This document shows, piece by piece, positions 1-11,043 of a stretch of 64,000 nt of DNA (within the stretch, counting starts at the first letter, position 1; every line of letters starts with the position of its first letter). The translations under genes were made by a program, and so were the position numbers. The stretch is from Ramazzottius varieornatus (Eukaryota; Tardigrada; Eutardigrada; Parachela; Ramazzottiidae): the NCBI GenBank assembly GCA_001949185.1, contig BDGG01000007.1, positions 1,810,215 through 1,874,214 on the forward strand, in the 5' to 3' direction. A model generated the notes under the pieces. It saw nothing but the letters and a program-made list of their open reading frames with translations. It did no database searches and was not told the DNA's origin.

Positions 1-765
1 CCACTGACCCAGATGGACCTTGGCCGTAACGGACTTTGGTGCGCTAGTCAAACCGATCAACCCGGTATGAGTTTGAGCAGTGGTCGTTGTGGCGGATGTT
101 GTGGACGTTGTGTCTTGCGCACTACTTGGTCCCGGTCCTGGCGAAGCACCTTTTGCCTCTGTGCCGGACGAAGCATCCGTTGGTATTGCAATCACCGTTT
201 TTGCCACCAAGATTTGGATGGCCTCGGTGGTGGACATAGCATGCGTTGTCGGTTTTGTGGTCGTTGTCGTCGTTGTCTCTGGAGTTGTAGTTGTGGTAGC
301 TTCTGTGGAGGTGGTGGTCGTCGTCGACGTAGCCCCTGGGAGTCACAGTTAAGCACGTAAACTCCTCGTAGTAAAGAATGAGAAGATCAAGACCGTACTG
401 TATAACATCCGCAGGCGATTTTCCCGTTCAAACTACTTTATCATTATCTAATATTTGTTCCATGAAATCAGTCGCTTGTTGGAATTGCCTCATTCGATGT
501 ACAAACCTTTAACATGAGCAACCGTAGCAGTGTGAATAGCTCCACTACCGGTCGCAGCGGTTAAGCCTCCTTGATCAGATGCGACTGCGGTAGCTTCAAC
601 GGGAAATGGCACAGCAACAACCAGGACTCCCGTGGCGTTTCCCACATCAGTTTTGGGTGCCTGGTTAAGGATGCCACCGACATCGCCAGTGCCCCCTGCC
701 GGCGGGCTCCGAGGACGAGCTAGGCATGCACTAACACAGTAAACCAACATCCAATAAACTCTCAT
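1..765 (-). CDS. Threonine-rich mucin-like secreted protein (3' end outside window)
   Basis: Two exons are visible, 765-507 and 335-1, joined by a 171-bp GT-AG intron whose phase (1) matches on both sides. The ATG at 765 opens a short hydrophobic signal peptide (MRVYWMLVYCVSACLA) followed by a Pro/Gly/Ala-rich stretch. The second exon starts with runs of threonine broken by Ser, Glu and Pro, then a Ser/Thr/Ala-rich segment, and runs off the window edge without a stop. Composition fits a heavily O-glycosylated secreted or surface mucin-like protein. An upstream in-frame Met at 990 exists, but only the Met at 765 places a signal peptide at the N-terminus. I recognise no domain family, and the missing 3' exons could add one. 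Confidence 0.55.
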
Positions 766-1473
766 TTTGCTCCGAATTCCTTTCGATTCTTGGTATGAGT
801 AAAAAGTTATTTGGGAACAAAATTCGTCCAGTTCGATGGAATTTCTGACAAGCGGAAAGTGATTGTGACTGATAGACTGCTCAAACTTTGGAGAGATTAT
901 CATCTGATAGCGGTTAAACAAGCACTGATTGATTTTCAAGGCGGCTCGAGCGAAGTTACGTAAAAACACCGCTGCGTTACTTCGGGACAATGTTCAATTA
1001 GCCTACCGCATCATGATCAGGAATAGTAAGCCGACGCTTTCAAGTAGGCAGATGATTTCTTTTGTGGGCGGTGGTAATGCATTCCTTGAGCGATGATCAC
1101 TTTAGCGCGAACATTGTAAGCACGGGTTCCCGCGGGTGGCTCGCATGGGCATCATATTGTTTCCAAAAGCTATGAGCCTCCCCAGGGACTCGATCTCTGC
1201 TTCTCGACAAAGACAGGCTTTATAACATCCCACCGTTGTGCGGGAAGCATTCTTCGTTTTTTCGAGCATAAACGAAGACGTGTACATCTTGGTGTATTGG
1301 TGTATTTATTTTGCCCCTTTGCAAGACGCTGTATTTGAGTTTTCTGGTCTCAAGCTCGTCACATTCTTTTCGACTAGCAGATAGTGAAAACTATTCGAAA
1401 ATCCGCCTTGCATTTTAAGACACTCTTCTGGTTTGTTTTTAAAAACAAGAGATAAGTTCACTGCACATGACGG
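766..1473. other. Intergenic; no supported gene
   Basis: Only short unsupported frames occur here, including a 61-codon minus frame at 1102-1287 with no recognisable content. It separates the mucin-like gene from the 3' end of the gustatory-receptor-like gene; both are on the minus strand. Confidence 0.5.
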
Positions 1474-4400
1474 TCAGGGTTGACTGGAAGTGTCGTTCGG
1501 TCCATTAAACATATCATCGGCGGGCAATAAAGTACCGTCTGCTGCGTATGCCGCGTTCTGTTGTTGCATTGTAGTGTTGAGAAAGGCGCGTAGTCCTGCC
1601 AGGATATCCGGCGGAAGAGCAATGTTGGCCAGTCGCGTATCCAACGACGAGTCGTTGCGCATTTGGAAGAGCAATATTTGATATGTGAAATAGAAGCCGG
1701 CCAACTGCAATAGAGAACAAGAGGAAGAATCAAACGAAGAAGATATACTCGAAATAGCCGCCCATGTCAATATTGACACGGCAACCCGTCACTGTCTCTC
1801 ATCTGTATGCCGTTCCTATTAAATGCGTATCGAGTTTCCTCTTAGGTTCTTTGGGGTCTCTCTTTCTTATTCGCTCATCCCACTCATTTGCCGCCATCTC
1901 TACAACCCATCGCCAAACAGGGAAAAGCACAACATATGATCGAATATTAATGGTCTTCCACAACGAAAGATGCTGAAGAGAAATGTTTGGAACGCGAATA
2001 AGAGCAATGAGGATACGTCATTTTGGCCGATTACAGTATTTTTTTCCCGAAACGGTAAAGCATATTATTTTCAGGATACCGCACGTATTCGAAATCCTTC
2101 GCTTTATGGTGTAAAGTCCTTCTTTTTCAATGCCTTGTTTTCGTAAAATGGCAAGTTCCAGGTTCGTCTACAGCTTCGGTGCTAGAGCAATTACAATAGC
2201 TTGACGTGGTCGACAGAAGAAAACCACAATTTCTGAATGCAGTTGGGCGGTGTATCCTCGATATTTGTGCCTTTGTTCGCGGACTTTCGTGGTGAAGTCA
2301 CCCGCATGCTGTTTCTTCTATAAGTGACTTTACAGTGGTTGGCGGGCTTAACCTCCGAACAAAGACGCGAGAGGAAACATGAAAAGTCATTCATTACGGG
2401 AAAGGTCTGTGATCTGTTATGAGTGAGATGCGCCTTCTTTAATGCTGACAGCCAATCTTATTTGTGGACCATGTTTGGTGCTGGTGAGGCAATCACCAAA
2501 AGGATGAGCGGAAGCGAAGAGCCAGACACTCAATAGTCTGATCACACTTTGCGCCGACAGCTTTATCCTTTTTGTAGGGCGAACAATAGAAGTTTTATGC
2601 ACTTACCGATAAAATGGTCGTCATGTCGATGGTGAATATGCCCAGCGCGGTGTAGCCCGTCTGGCAGCCGGAAAGCTTTTGTAGGAAGACCGTCAAGTGC
2701 TGAATTTCCTGGACGCTCAAAGAGCGCTGATCGATCTCATACAGCTTGGACAGCGGAAGTAGCGCCTGTAACGATCACAAACAGCCCCCAATCAAATCTT
2801 CCAGAAAAAAGTGTTGCATCATAAACGCACTAGTCGTGCGTGCCATATTTGAAATGACATCTACACAGCCAAATTTGCCTAGGCTGAAAAAACCAGTCGG
2901 CAACTGTTTGTAGTTCTCTCCCCCAAAATTTGCGGCTCGATACCACGCAACATTGTCGCTATCTCATCTCAGATTAAACCGGTCTTCTTGACCTGTCATT
3001 TTGTTAGCAAAGGATGCCAAAGTATCAAGTAAACGGACTAAATTTGAGGTAGTTCACGAGCGCGGGTTCCCAGCTTTTTGTATGGGGTACGCTTTTGGAG
3101 TACGGGAATGACACATTTTTACGGTCGATTTGTCGTGCTTGATGGTTGCACTGAGTTGATGGAATGTCGGCGAGATGTTGATGAGGCTAGTCATAGGCCT
3201 TGCCAAGCCGCACAAAGTTTATGAGTTGAGAAGTCGAGAAGCGGAATCTGAAGAGCAATTTTCCGGATAAGTGTCATTTACATTTCTTACTGTGTCGAGC
3301 TGTTCGGTTTGCCTCGTTGAGGACCACAGTATGATAAACGACGAGCAACAATCACTCGTGACAGTTAGAGCTACTGTATGTAGTGGCTCCTTGTCCCAAT
3401 TGAGCTATACATCCACAACACGCTATAGTTTTGCCACCACATTTCCCCCCTCATCAACATCAACAAACACAATCGATATGCCAAATCTAAACTCTACCCA
3501 TCCATAAAGAAATCCCCATACCGATATGCAAATCGAAATTATTTTTTGGTAATCAAAGCAAATCAAGCTGGTGATACCGATTACAGAGTATACAGCTAGG
3601 GCTACATTTTATCCCGCTGATCCACGCGGCTTTTTGCTTATACAATTTGGCTAGCTAATCTGTTTTTGACTTTGGATTCAAAAGTCAGTGCAAAATCGAG
3701 CTGCAATAAGGTCCTCGTGAGGTCACGAAGAATGTGGGCACTTACAGCAACGTTGACTTTGGAGCCGCACCAAAGGATAACGAGAACCTGGGCAAGATTG
3801 AGGAGGCAGAAATAAACATAGCTCAGGACGGTTATGACCCCCATATCGCCTCGTTTCAGAAAGTCATAAATAACATAAACTTGGGCCAGCAAGCCGAACA
3901 TTCCGGAGGCTAGCCCGATCAGGACGTAAGGCGAGAATATGGCGTCGACCCGTTCCACCAGTGAGCACAGCTTGGTGTGCTTCAGCCGGTACCACTCTAG
4001 CATGCTGGTGTCGGCCATGACGCCTTCTTTGGAGATCTGCACGGCTAACGAACGATAAAACTGGGTAAACTGCAAAACAATGGCATCGGACAGCAGCAGG
4101 AAGAGAGTGGCAGCAAAGACGTAGTCGAAGGACCGAAAGACGAAGGCCGTCACAATCAACAACTTCACCACGATGTTGTCGACGGAGAACGGAAACATGA
4201 TGTATTCCTGGAAATCCTTGTAGACATCCAGTGGTATCAGTAGTGGTCCGATCAGTGAGTAACAGTTCAAGGTCAAGGCTAAGAAGGCTGGAAAAAAAGA
4301 AGGAAGCTTTCAGTGAGAAGGCGGAATGTGGAATATTGGCAAGGCTTTTAATATAGGTTACCTATTATAATGAGGAGTTTCTGTTTGGATCGGAAGCGCT

Positions 4401-5320
4401 GATTGAAGTTGAATTTGGGCGTGCGAAAGGCATTTGGCGGGTCGGGGTAAATGGTGCGTAAATCTTCCCAGGCATCAAAGAGCTCGGCAAAGCGGCGTTG
4501 ATAACACATGGACATTAAGATGCAATGGACGACCAAGCATTGCATAGCCCAGATAATAGTCACCAAATTATCGACAACAAAGGCCAATGAAGTCAGCTGG
4601 CCGGCAGCCCACAAGGCATAAAAGGCATAAATCAGCCGGGCATCGTCAATGACCGCGATGATCAAGCTGAAGGAACACACGCTGAAACTGAGCGATTCTG
4701 ACGGCTTGCTTCCTCGCAGAAACATCCGCGACATAATACTCTTCCGCTTGGGCTTCCCGGCGTGGTAAGGTCCATTACGCACTTCGCGTTGCTAAAACCA
4801 CACAAAACTCTGCTGATCACTGAAGTCAGGAACCGCAACCACAGCCTATTTTTATTTGTCCTCAGCGAAGAAAACACGGTGTCCTTCTCTTACGGGTAGA
4901 GAATTTTTTCGGAAAGAATTTCTAGTGAGATTTTCCTATAACGTCTTTTGACCTTGTGGCATGCGTTCCACGTACCAATAAATGGGATGACATATTCTTT
5001 CTTTTCCTGGTTTGTGGTACTCCATCTTCGAGCTCGAAATATAGTCCTCCAACACGCAGAATTCCCATGAAAGGTGAGGCAAGGTCGTGAATAGGTATCA
5101 AGCTACTTTGCGCCGGTAGGTTTGAAGCCTCTTGGTTACTGCTGGCGAGGGGAAATTCCTTGTGGTTAATCAAGGGGGTGGCGCACACATGATTAGCCGT
5201 TAGGGGCTGTGCCGAGGAGCTTCCGGACAGATCGGAGAATTCGATGGGCGGCTCAATCTCCTGCAAAACCCAGACATCGGCCACAGCGGCATTAGCCGGC
5301 TTATGGTGCTCGAGTTGCAT
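1474..5320 (-). CDS. Gustatory-receptor-like 7TM chemoreceptor
   Basis: Five exons: 5320-4976, 4791-4362, 4287-3644, 2765-2607 and 1704-1474. Junction phases agree throughout and give 602 aa. The N-terminal exon is polar, then contains SPFMGILRVGGLYFE, like the intracellular start of insect gustatory receptors (Pfam 7tm_7). Exons 2 and 3 encode several hydrophobic helices; one is completed only by splicing (KLLIIIA joined to FLALTLNCYS). The diagnostic C-terminus crosses the last two exons: TALGIFTIDMTTILS then LAGFYFTYQILLFQM, matching the family pattern of an F-T-I-D segment followed by the TY...Q motif in TM7. Expected role: ligand-gated cation channel in chemosensory neurons. The donor of exon 3 at 3643 (GTATAAG) is the least certain junction. 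The protein is longer than most insect members (about 400 aa), mainly through its N-terminal extension and a 60-residue C-tail. Confidence 0.75.
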
Positions 5321-7418
5321 TGTGGAGCAGGCAATATCTATTTGACGGATTTAGACGGTTAGCTGCTCTTTCTGCTCACACATGAACGGAAGTTATTTCT
5401 TTCCGAGCTATCAACTGTCTCCTCTCGCGATGGAGATTAACTGGAAAAGGAACAGATGAGATGTGGTGCTCGATAACGGGCAAATCGGAAGTTAAGAACG
5501 GGAAGCATAGATCGGACAGAGAATGTTTTGTGTGAACAGTATTATGTCAGGGAGAACCCTTCAAGAGAATTTAGCCACGCCCCTTCTCCCTGCTGTCGAC
5601 CCCAGCGTAGACGAGAGTACTCCACCACGGCGATTGGTTGATGAAGAGGTCCGTATGGAAGGGCGCGCGTGTTGTGTAGTGTGACACTTAATGGCGTCTT
5701 TCCGGTTGTTTGAACGAATCCCCCAGAGATGCGACTGTGTAAGAAAAGAAGACGACTTGGTACGGGCCTCGATCTCATCCAAAGCAAGGACGTACTGCTG
5801 GGGGCCTGCTTGACGTATCAACAGACACTTTCTGGTCTTATCCGCACTATATACTTCCGGTACTCTGTCAAAGCTCTGAAGCTGCAAACAGAAATATGCC
5901 AGTCTGCAGCTTTCATCGGCGTTCGTCACGTTTCTTCAGCGATGAGAGAAATAGGCCAAACAGATTTCTGGGATGGAAGAAAGTCTGATGCATGAGAATA
6001 GAGGAAGCAGACTGTGTTTGATCAAGACAGAACTAACTTTCCATTATAGTTTATTTCTGCAGATAACTATACTCTAAAGAACACAGCATAATACCGCAAA
6101 GTGTGGCGAATTTGAATAATAAGAAATATGGAATTGGTAGAGTTTGCCTGGTGGCTGTGCGGGGGGTAGACTAGCTGGGGAGTGGAACTGCGAGATGCAG
6201 CGGAAGAAATGATCCGGAAGATGGGCGTCTAATGGGTGCAGATGTGAGTTAACGACAAGTGGGGAGCCAGCAAAGATGTTCAAGTGTCGGCGGTAATGAT
6301 CAAGAAGAATTAATTGTCCGGAGATGATGGGCGGTGATGGCCTGAGTAGCGCTGATACTTAATGGACTGCCGCCGTCGGCCAAGAATCTTTCCAAGACTG
6401 CGGTGTTGTCACTCAGGGCCAAGGTTATTGATGACCATGTAACATCGATTATTGCCCATCACCATCATTTATCGATATCTCATCCCGTCTGGCTGTACAA
6501 ACCTCCTCTCAGCTGCTTTGGCGGTTATGCCATTGTATACATGCGCAAATTTCAGAGTGTCCAAGTGTAGGACTCGGTCAGTGAGATATAAACTGTCTCA
6601 TCCGAGTCGCATTGCGGTTCTAACTGCGCAACGACTTTGTTTCCATTTCAAGGACTACGCACGAAATAAAGTGATGAGCTCCTCGTCTTTGCTCAAGTCA
6701 GCAAAACGGTTCATCCTTTCGACCATCAGCGGCTTTCACAGTCAACATCCACGCAACGTAAAATTTTCAGCAGCCAGGTAAAAGCTCAGGCTCTAAATCA
6801 GAACAAGCAAGTGAGAATAGATCAATAAAACAAATAAACAAATAAACAATAAATAATAAACAAAAAAATAAATAAAGCGAAAAAGAAGTGAATCAGTAGC
6901 AGGCAAATAAAAACAACTCACTTTGTACGTATCGCTCGTGCGTACTCGCGATTTGGGCGCCATCTTATCGAGTACTTTGCTTGTTCGAACAGGCTATCGG
7001 GCTTTCAGGCAAAGCGCGGTGTACGCACCTGGATAACGATATGAATAACGTACGTCGGGAAACACTCTCATGTCCTTGCACAATAGTTTATTTGTTCATT
7101 ACCCCGCCGATCAAATATGGAAGTCGTTCGACACGCTCCGAAAGAAAAACTACGACTATAGGCTAATCGACATCATTACGTGAAAACTTTGCATTCGGTA
7201 TCCTGCGCCGTCCAGTTTACACATGTGGCAAGCCGCTCTGAAGGAAAGACCTGCCATCTACGCAGTTCGAGTGATTCGTTTTATAAATACCGATGGTGAA
7301 CTCCGTGTTCTGATCAGACCGTGGCATTTATCTTACTGTCTGATTCTAAAATAATTTCGCTGGTCTGCAGGGGACTTCCGTCAAAATGATTGAGGCTGAT
7401 GGTGCTACGTGTACAGTC
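5321..7418. other. Intergenic region, no confident gene
   Basis: Several frames of 80-120 codons on both strands (5561-5929 minus, 5729-5995 plus, 6452-6781 plus) show no recognisable domain, and their splice context is not convincing. A TATA-like TTATAAATA lies near 7280 on the plus strand, ahead of an 85-codon frame at 7386 with one hydrophobic helix. That frame overlaps a minus-strand exon that I favour instead. Confidence 0.4.
6822..6879. repeat. A/T-rich simple repeat (AAATAAAC-like)
   Basis: About 57 bp of degenerate tandem ATAAAC/AATAAA units, visible directly in the sequence. No coding function. Confidence 0.8.
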
Positions 7419-8342
7419 TTACTGATTACGGCTATCACTGCAATACCATTCGTGGTTTCTTATCTGTGCTGGTGGCGCCATGCATGTGGGTTGTTTACCG
7501 CGGGAAGGGGCCAGCTTGCCCATCCAAGAACAGAGTATGACTCGGATTATGTCTTGGCACCCTGGTTGCTTGCTGCCCGACACCAAAGTTCCGCAGGCGT
7601 CTGCAAGCATGGGCATTTCTGCACATCGAGTACCTTTAGCTGACGTGCACTTATCGGTTGTCAGTTCACCAGGAGCTAGAAAAGACGGCTACACATGCCC
7701 AAAGTAATTTGAGTTTGGTTTGATGATGAGCAACGATCAAAATCTGTTTTTCTTCCATCAACTTTATAAATTTTCACGTGGATATCTAATAAGATGTTCG
7801 AGCATTAGTTTCATGTACAGTCGTAATAATCAATGTATGGTTTTGGGACGTTTTTGTCCATTGCCCAACTGGTGTCTGCGTTGAAGACAACCTCCCGTCA
7901 GAGTCACGTGGAACCTGGGGAGGAACTACGTACGCGGAGGATTGCTGCCGCATTAAGTTGCACGCATGTGCATGCCATTGTATTCCGGGATGGATTGTTG
8001 GCTGTTCCGTACTCTTACTGAAACACACCTTCTCGCTTGGCTGAATACGATGGCAGCCCAAGTCTAAATGGCATCCATGCAGCCCTGGTGCCACAGAACC
8101 CAGTTCCCTGCATAGTATGCCGAAACCGCAGTTGATGGTACTTCTCCACCCGCCGTCCAGACTGCCCGTCTGCAGGATAGATCCGTTCAGTACACAACCT
8201 TGTGGAGTAATCATCCCTGAACCATCTACCGTCGCAGCATACCCGCTTTGTCTAATCACATTTCCGGTGTCGATATCCGGCTTCCTGCTAATCATGATGT
8301 ACGTGCACGATGATGAACACTTTGCGCACTTGCCAAAGCACC
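7419..8342 (-). CDS. Cysteine-rich hypothetical protein (5' end unresolved)
   Basis: Two exons fit together: 8342-8019 and 7675-7419. The donor is CA|GTAAGAG, the acceptor TTTTCTAG, and the phase-1 junction agrees, followed by a stop at 7419. The translated segment is rich in cysteine (a CFGKCAKC cluster, GCVLNG, INCGFGILC and further Cys in exon 2), suggesting an extracellular disulfide-bonded protein. I do not recognise the family. An upstream minus frame at 8767-8471 is also Cys-rich near its end (STLCPTIEACRQSTCLC) and could be an earlier exon, but I found no clean phase-compatible donor. Competing plus-strand frames overlap at 7386-7707 and 8117-8347, so the assignment is tentative. Confidence 0.35.
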
Positions 8343-10111
8343 CTTAAGGTAGAGCCATTGTCATGCGGCCTCGTCGTACTAGTGTAGAACTTCGCTACAT
8401 CGTTTTGTCTGTTTCATGCAGTCGTCCGTCACGGTAGGGTTTTCTCCTATCAGCTACCGGTAAGCATCCTTCAACGACTAACCAAGCCGATTTCGCAGTC
8501 ACAGCTGAGCATCTTTAGAGTGCATAGACACGTGCTTTGCCTGCATGCTTCGATGGTTGGGCATAACGTGGATCCTTCCGCATTTTGATTAGCTGCCTGT
8601 TTGGCCGTCAAGAAATTCCAGTCCGACATGAAGATCAGTTTGTATAGGTTTACTCCAATTTGACCGATTTTACGGACGGCATGCTCATCACCCAAAACTC
8701 TGAGACTGTGCGAGTCGCTATCTAGTATACAGTACTTCACCCTCACCATATTCGTCGTTTTGGTCATAAAGCCTCCCTTGCTAGCTTTTGTCTGCGACAG
8801 CTATCTCCGAATTCCCTTCATGCAACTGCATGCTACAGCTGTACATCAATCACCATCCTCGTTGCAGACCTGTTGGCCTGCCTCAACATGGTCATCATAG
8901 CCACTAAGGTATTATGGGTCGGTCTCCGGCAACAAAAGGTAGCACGTTAAGCATCGCATCCCACCTAATAACCAGGCCGAGCGAAGCGATTCCTATATAT
9001 GTCTGTCCAGATTTCAATGAACGATAAGATTGTTCGAGCTTTCAGATATTGCAACCTCTGTACTGAAAACAAATGCGCAACTTGAGCCGAGTAACAAAAA
9101 ATTTTACTCGCCAACCTTGTGCTTCTTTGCTTCTACTCGGCCTTCCCAGTGGTCAGAACCACTAGCTAGTTTGTAGTAATCGGCTATGGTAGGTTTGAAC
9201 AGGAAGTACAACACGGGACCCAGATGACGACCGAAGCATCAACGGGGCTCCGGATCAAGAGAGGCTTCGATTTGCGCGAGACGAAAAACCACGTGCACCC
9301 AGCAAGCAAAGTGACAACGGGTGAACTTCCTAGCTCATTCTGACGTGGCTCCTTCTCTGCATATTAGTCTCTTAGGTTCCGACGTACAGTATGTTTTCCA
9401 GCTGATGGACTTGTTCCTGCGCAAGGTTAGAAAGACACCTAAAACAGCCTGGATCTTCGTTCGGACGATCGCGAGCCATTACGTTGAGCCTTGGCTCCTG
9501 TCATGGTCCATCCCATATCGCTTTGTACTAATGAGCTGGCTCAGTACAGAGCTCTTTTCCCTGAACAATGAACATCCCCAGCCGGAAGACGTTTGAATTA
9601 ATTTGACAAGTGTATGTTGGCTCTAGCAATTTCCCATGTTGCTGTGACTCGCATCTTCGACTATAACGCAAATGTTGCTTCCCCTGGTTAACTATAAGGT
9701 TGTTTTCGGAGAAGGTGTGCGGACTTGTGCTCCTGGTGGATACGCGATATTGTAAACATTATGAGAAAAGTGAGCATTGGTAAAGTATCGACTTACAAGT
9801 GTAGGATGTTTTGGGCGTGGTCTTCGAAGGATTGTTTGCGGATGCTTAGGTACGAGTACAGTCTTCCCGCTTGGGACCCACTTGAGATCTACCGTAGAGA
9901 TGATCGCGTAGGGAAGAGCTGCGGGGTGAAGTGTGTACCCACCGGTCGATATTATCGGTGCATCGACGCAACAAAGCTAATAAAGCACTTCCGCACTACA
10001 GCAAAAGTTAATTATACAAACATTAAAGGCTTCATTGTCCGCCCACTCGTATTTTCTACCCCGAGTTCTTGAGCTGAAGTGCCACGTGCATTCCCGACAT
10101 TTTCAGCTAGC
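8343..10111. other. Region with possible exons only
   Basis: It contains the possible upstream exon at 8471-8767 (minus) and unrecognised plus frames at 9321-9596 and 9725-10072, none with supporting domains. No RNA gene or repeat was noticed. Confidence 0.35.
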
Positions 10112-10477
10112 ATGCACACACCAGCTATTGATATCAAGGGAGATTCCGAGATGGTTGATCCCGTCACGGTTGTTATTTTGACGCGGCACCCAGGAGATGT
10201 CCATGGGCTAAAGACGTTACTGCGGATTGAGGCGTCAGGTGATGTCTCCGGGCTGGAAGCCCTGGCGGAAGGAATAACCAGTCGGTATATCCGCAATATG
10301 GGCGACGCGGAAGTGTTGCGCATCTTGATGACGGCTGGATTCGAAATCGCCGGACAGTGCGTTTCCTACAACAACTACGTCGGACAGATGCTGGTCTACG
10401 AGATGGGACAAGTCATGACCTGGACTCTCTTTCGCAAAAACTCCAACAATATCCGCAAATCTATTTCGATGGTTTAA
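10112..10477 (+). CDS. Possible GFRP-like protein (GTP cyclohydrolase I feedback regulator)
   Basis: A 121-codon frame starts at the ATG just after a good acceptor (ACATTTTCAG), so a non-coding or short first exon may lie upstream. The C-terminus reads AEVLRILMTAGFEIAGQ, then a 13-residue insert, then MGQVMTWTLFRK. GFRP proteins end with a VL..L...GF/Y segment followed by GQ...W.L.K; the order and spacing resemble this apart from the insert. GFRP is a small pentameric protein that couples phenylalanine and tetrahydrobiopterin levels to GTP cyclohydrolase I activity. The match rests on a few residues from memory, so an unrelated small protein is quite possible. A plus-strand frame (10357-10545) and a minus-strand frame (10235-10522) overlap and look like shadows. 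Confidence 0.35.
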   Translation: MHTPAIDIKGDSEMVDPVTVVILTRHPGDVHGLKTLLRIEASGDVSGLEALAEGITSRYIRNMGDAEVLRILMTAGFEIAGQCVSYNNYVGQMLVYEMGQVMTWTLFRKNSNNIRKSISMV

Positions 10478-11043
10478 GTGCCATCGACGGCGAGCAAAAC
10501 TTCGATACATTGTACTCTGCAAATGGAGACGATCGATTTGCTTAGCTTACAGCCATGTCGTTCTTGATTACATAACAAGTATCTGCGTTGATTTGAGATT
10601 TATTTCGTTCAGTTAATTTGTAAATTGTGGAATACCAGTGGTAACAATACGTCTAGTACATCTTGTACCTCATCTTGCATATACTTTTCGCCGAAAACGC
10701 ATACCGTACATGTACGAACCAAGCGTTGTATCAAACACTAAAAGCTTTGTGAGGAGGAATGCGATTACGAGTTTTCTTGAGAAGGCGAAGGTACTCTTCA
10801 CTTATCGGAGATAAGTACCATGTCCAAGACGTGCATTAGACAATTCCGTATTGTCGCCAAACATTCGTAGTCCGGGAGCACAGTAATACGATCGACTCGA
10901 CACGGGAGCGCTGATTGCTGGGAAACAGACACTCTTTGATCTTTCATGCGATATCTCCATGTATACCGCGCTCCTGTGCAATAGACCCGAAATGTCAGGG
11001 CCAAAGCACCAGCAAGAAATTCTGTATTGTATTTAGGTCATAA
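10478..11043. other. Intergenic; nothing recognised
   Basis: About 570 bp between the GFRP-like frame and the long MYCBPAP-like gene. It probably holds the latter's promoter and 5' UTR, but I see no clear TATA box or initiator. Confidence 0.4.

Noticed and set aside
5561-5929. 122-codon minus frame (contains YVLALDEIEARTKSS)
   Set aside because: No start context, no splice partners and no recognised domain.
7386-7707. Plus-strand gene with a TATA-like box at 7280 and one hydrophobic helix
   Set aside because: It overlaps a minus-strand exon with matching splice phase; no downstream plus-strand exon could be linked. Not excluded, but weaker.
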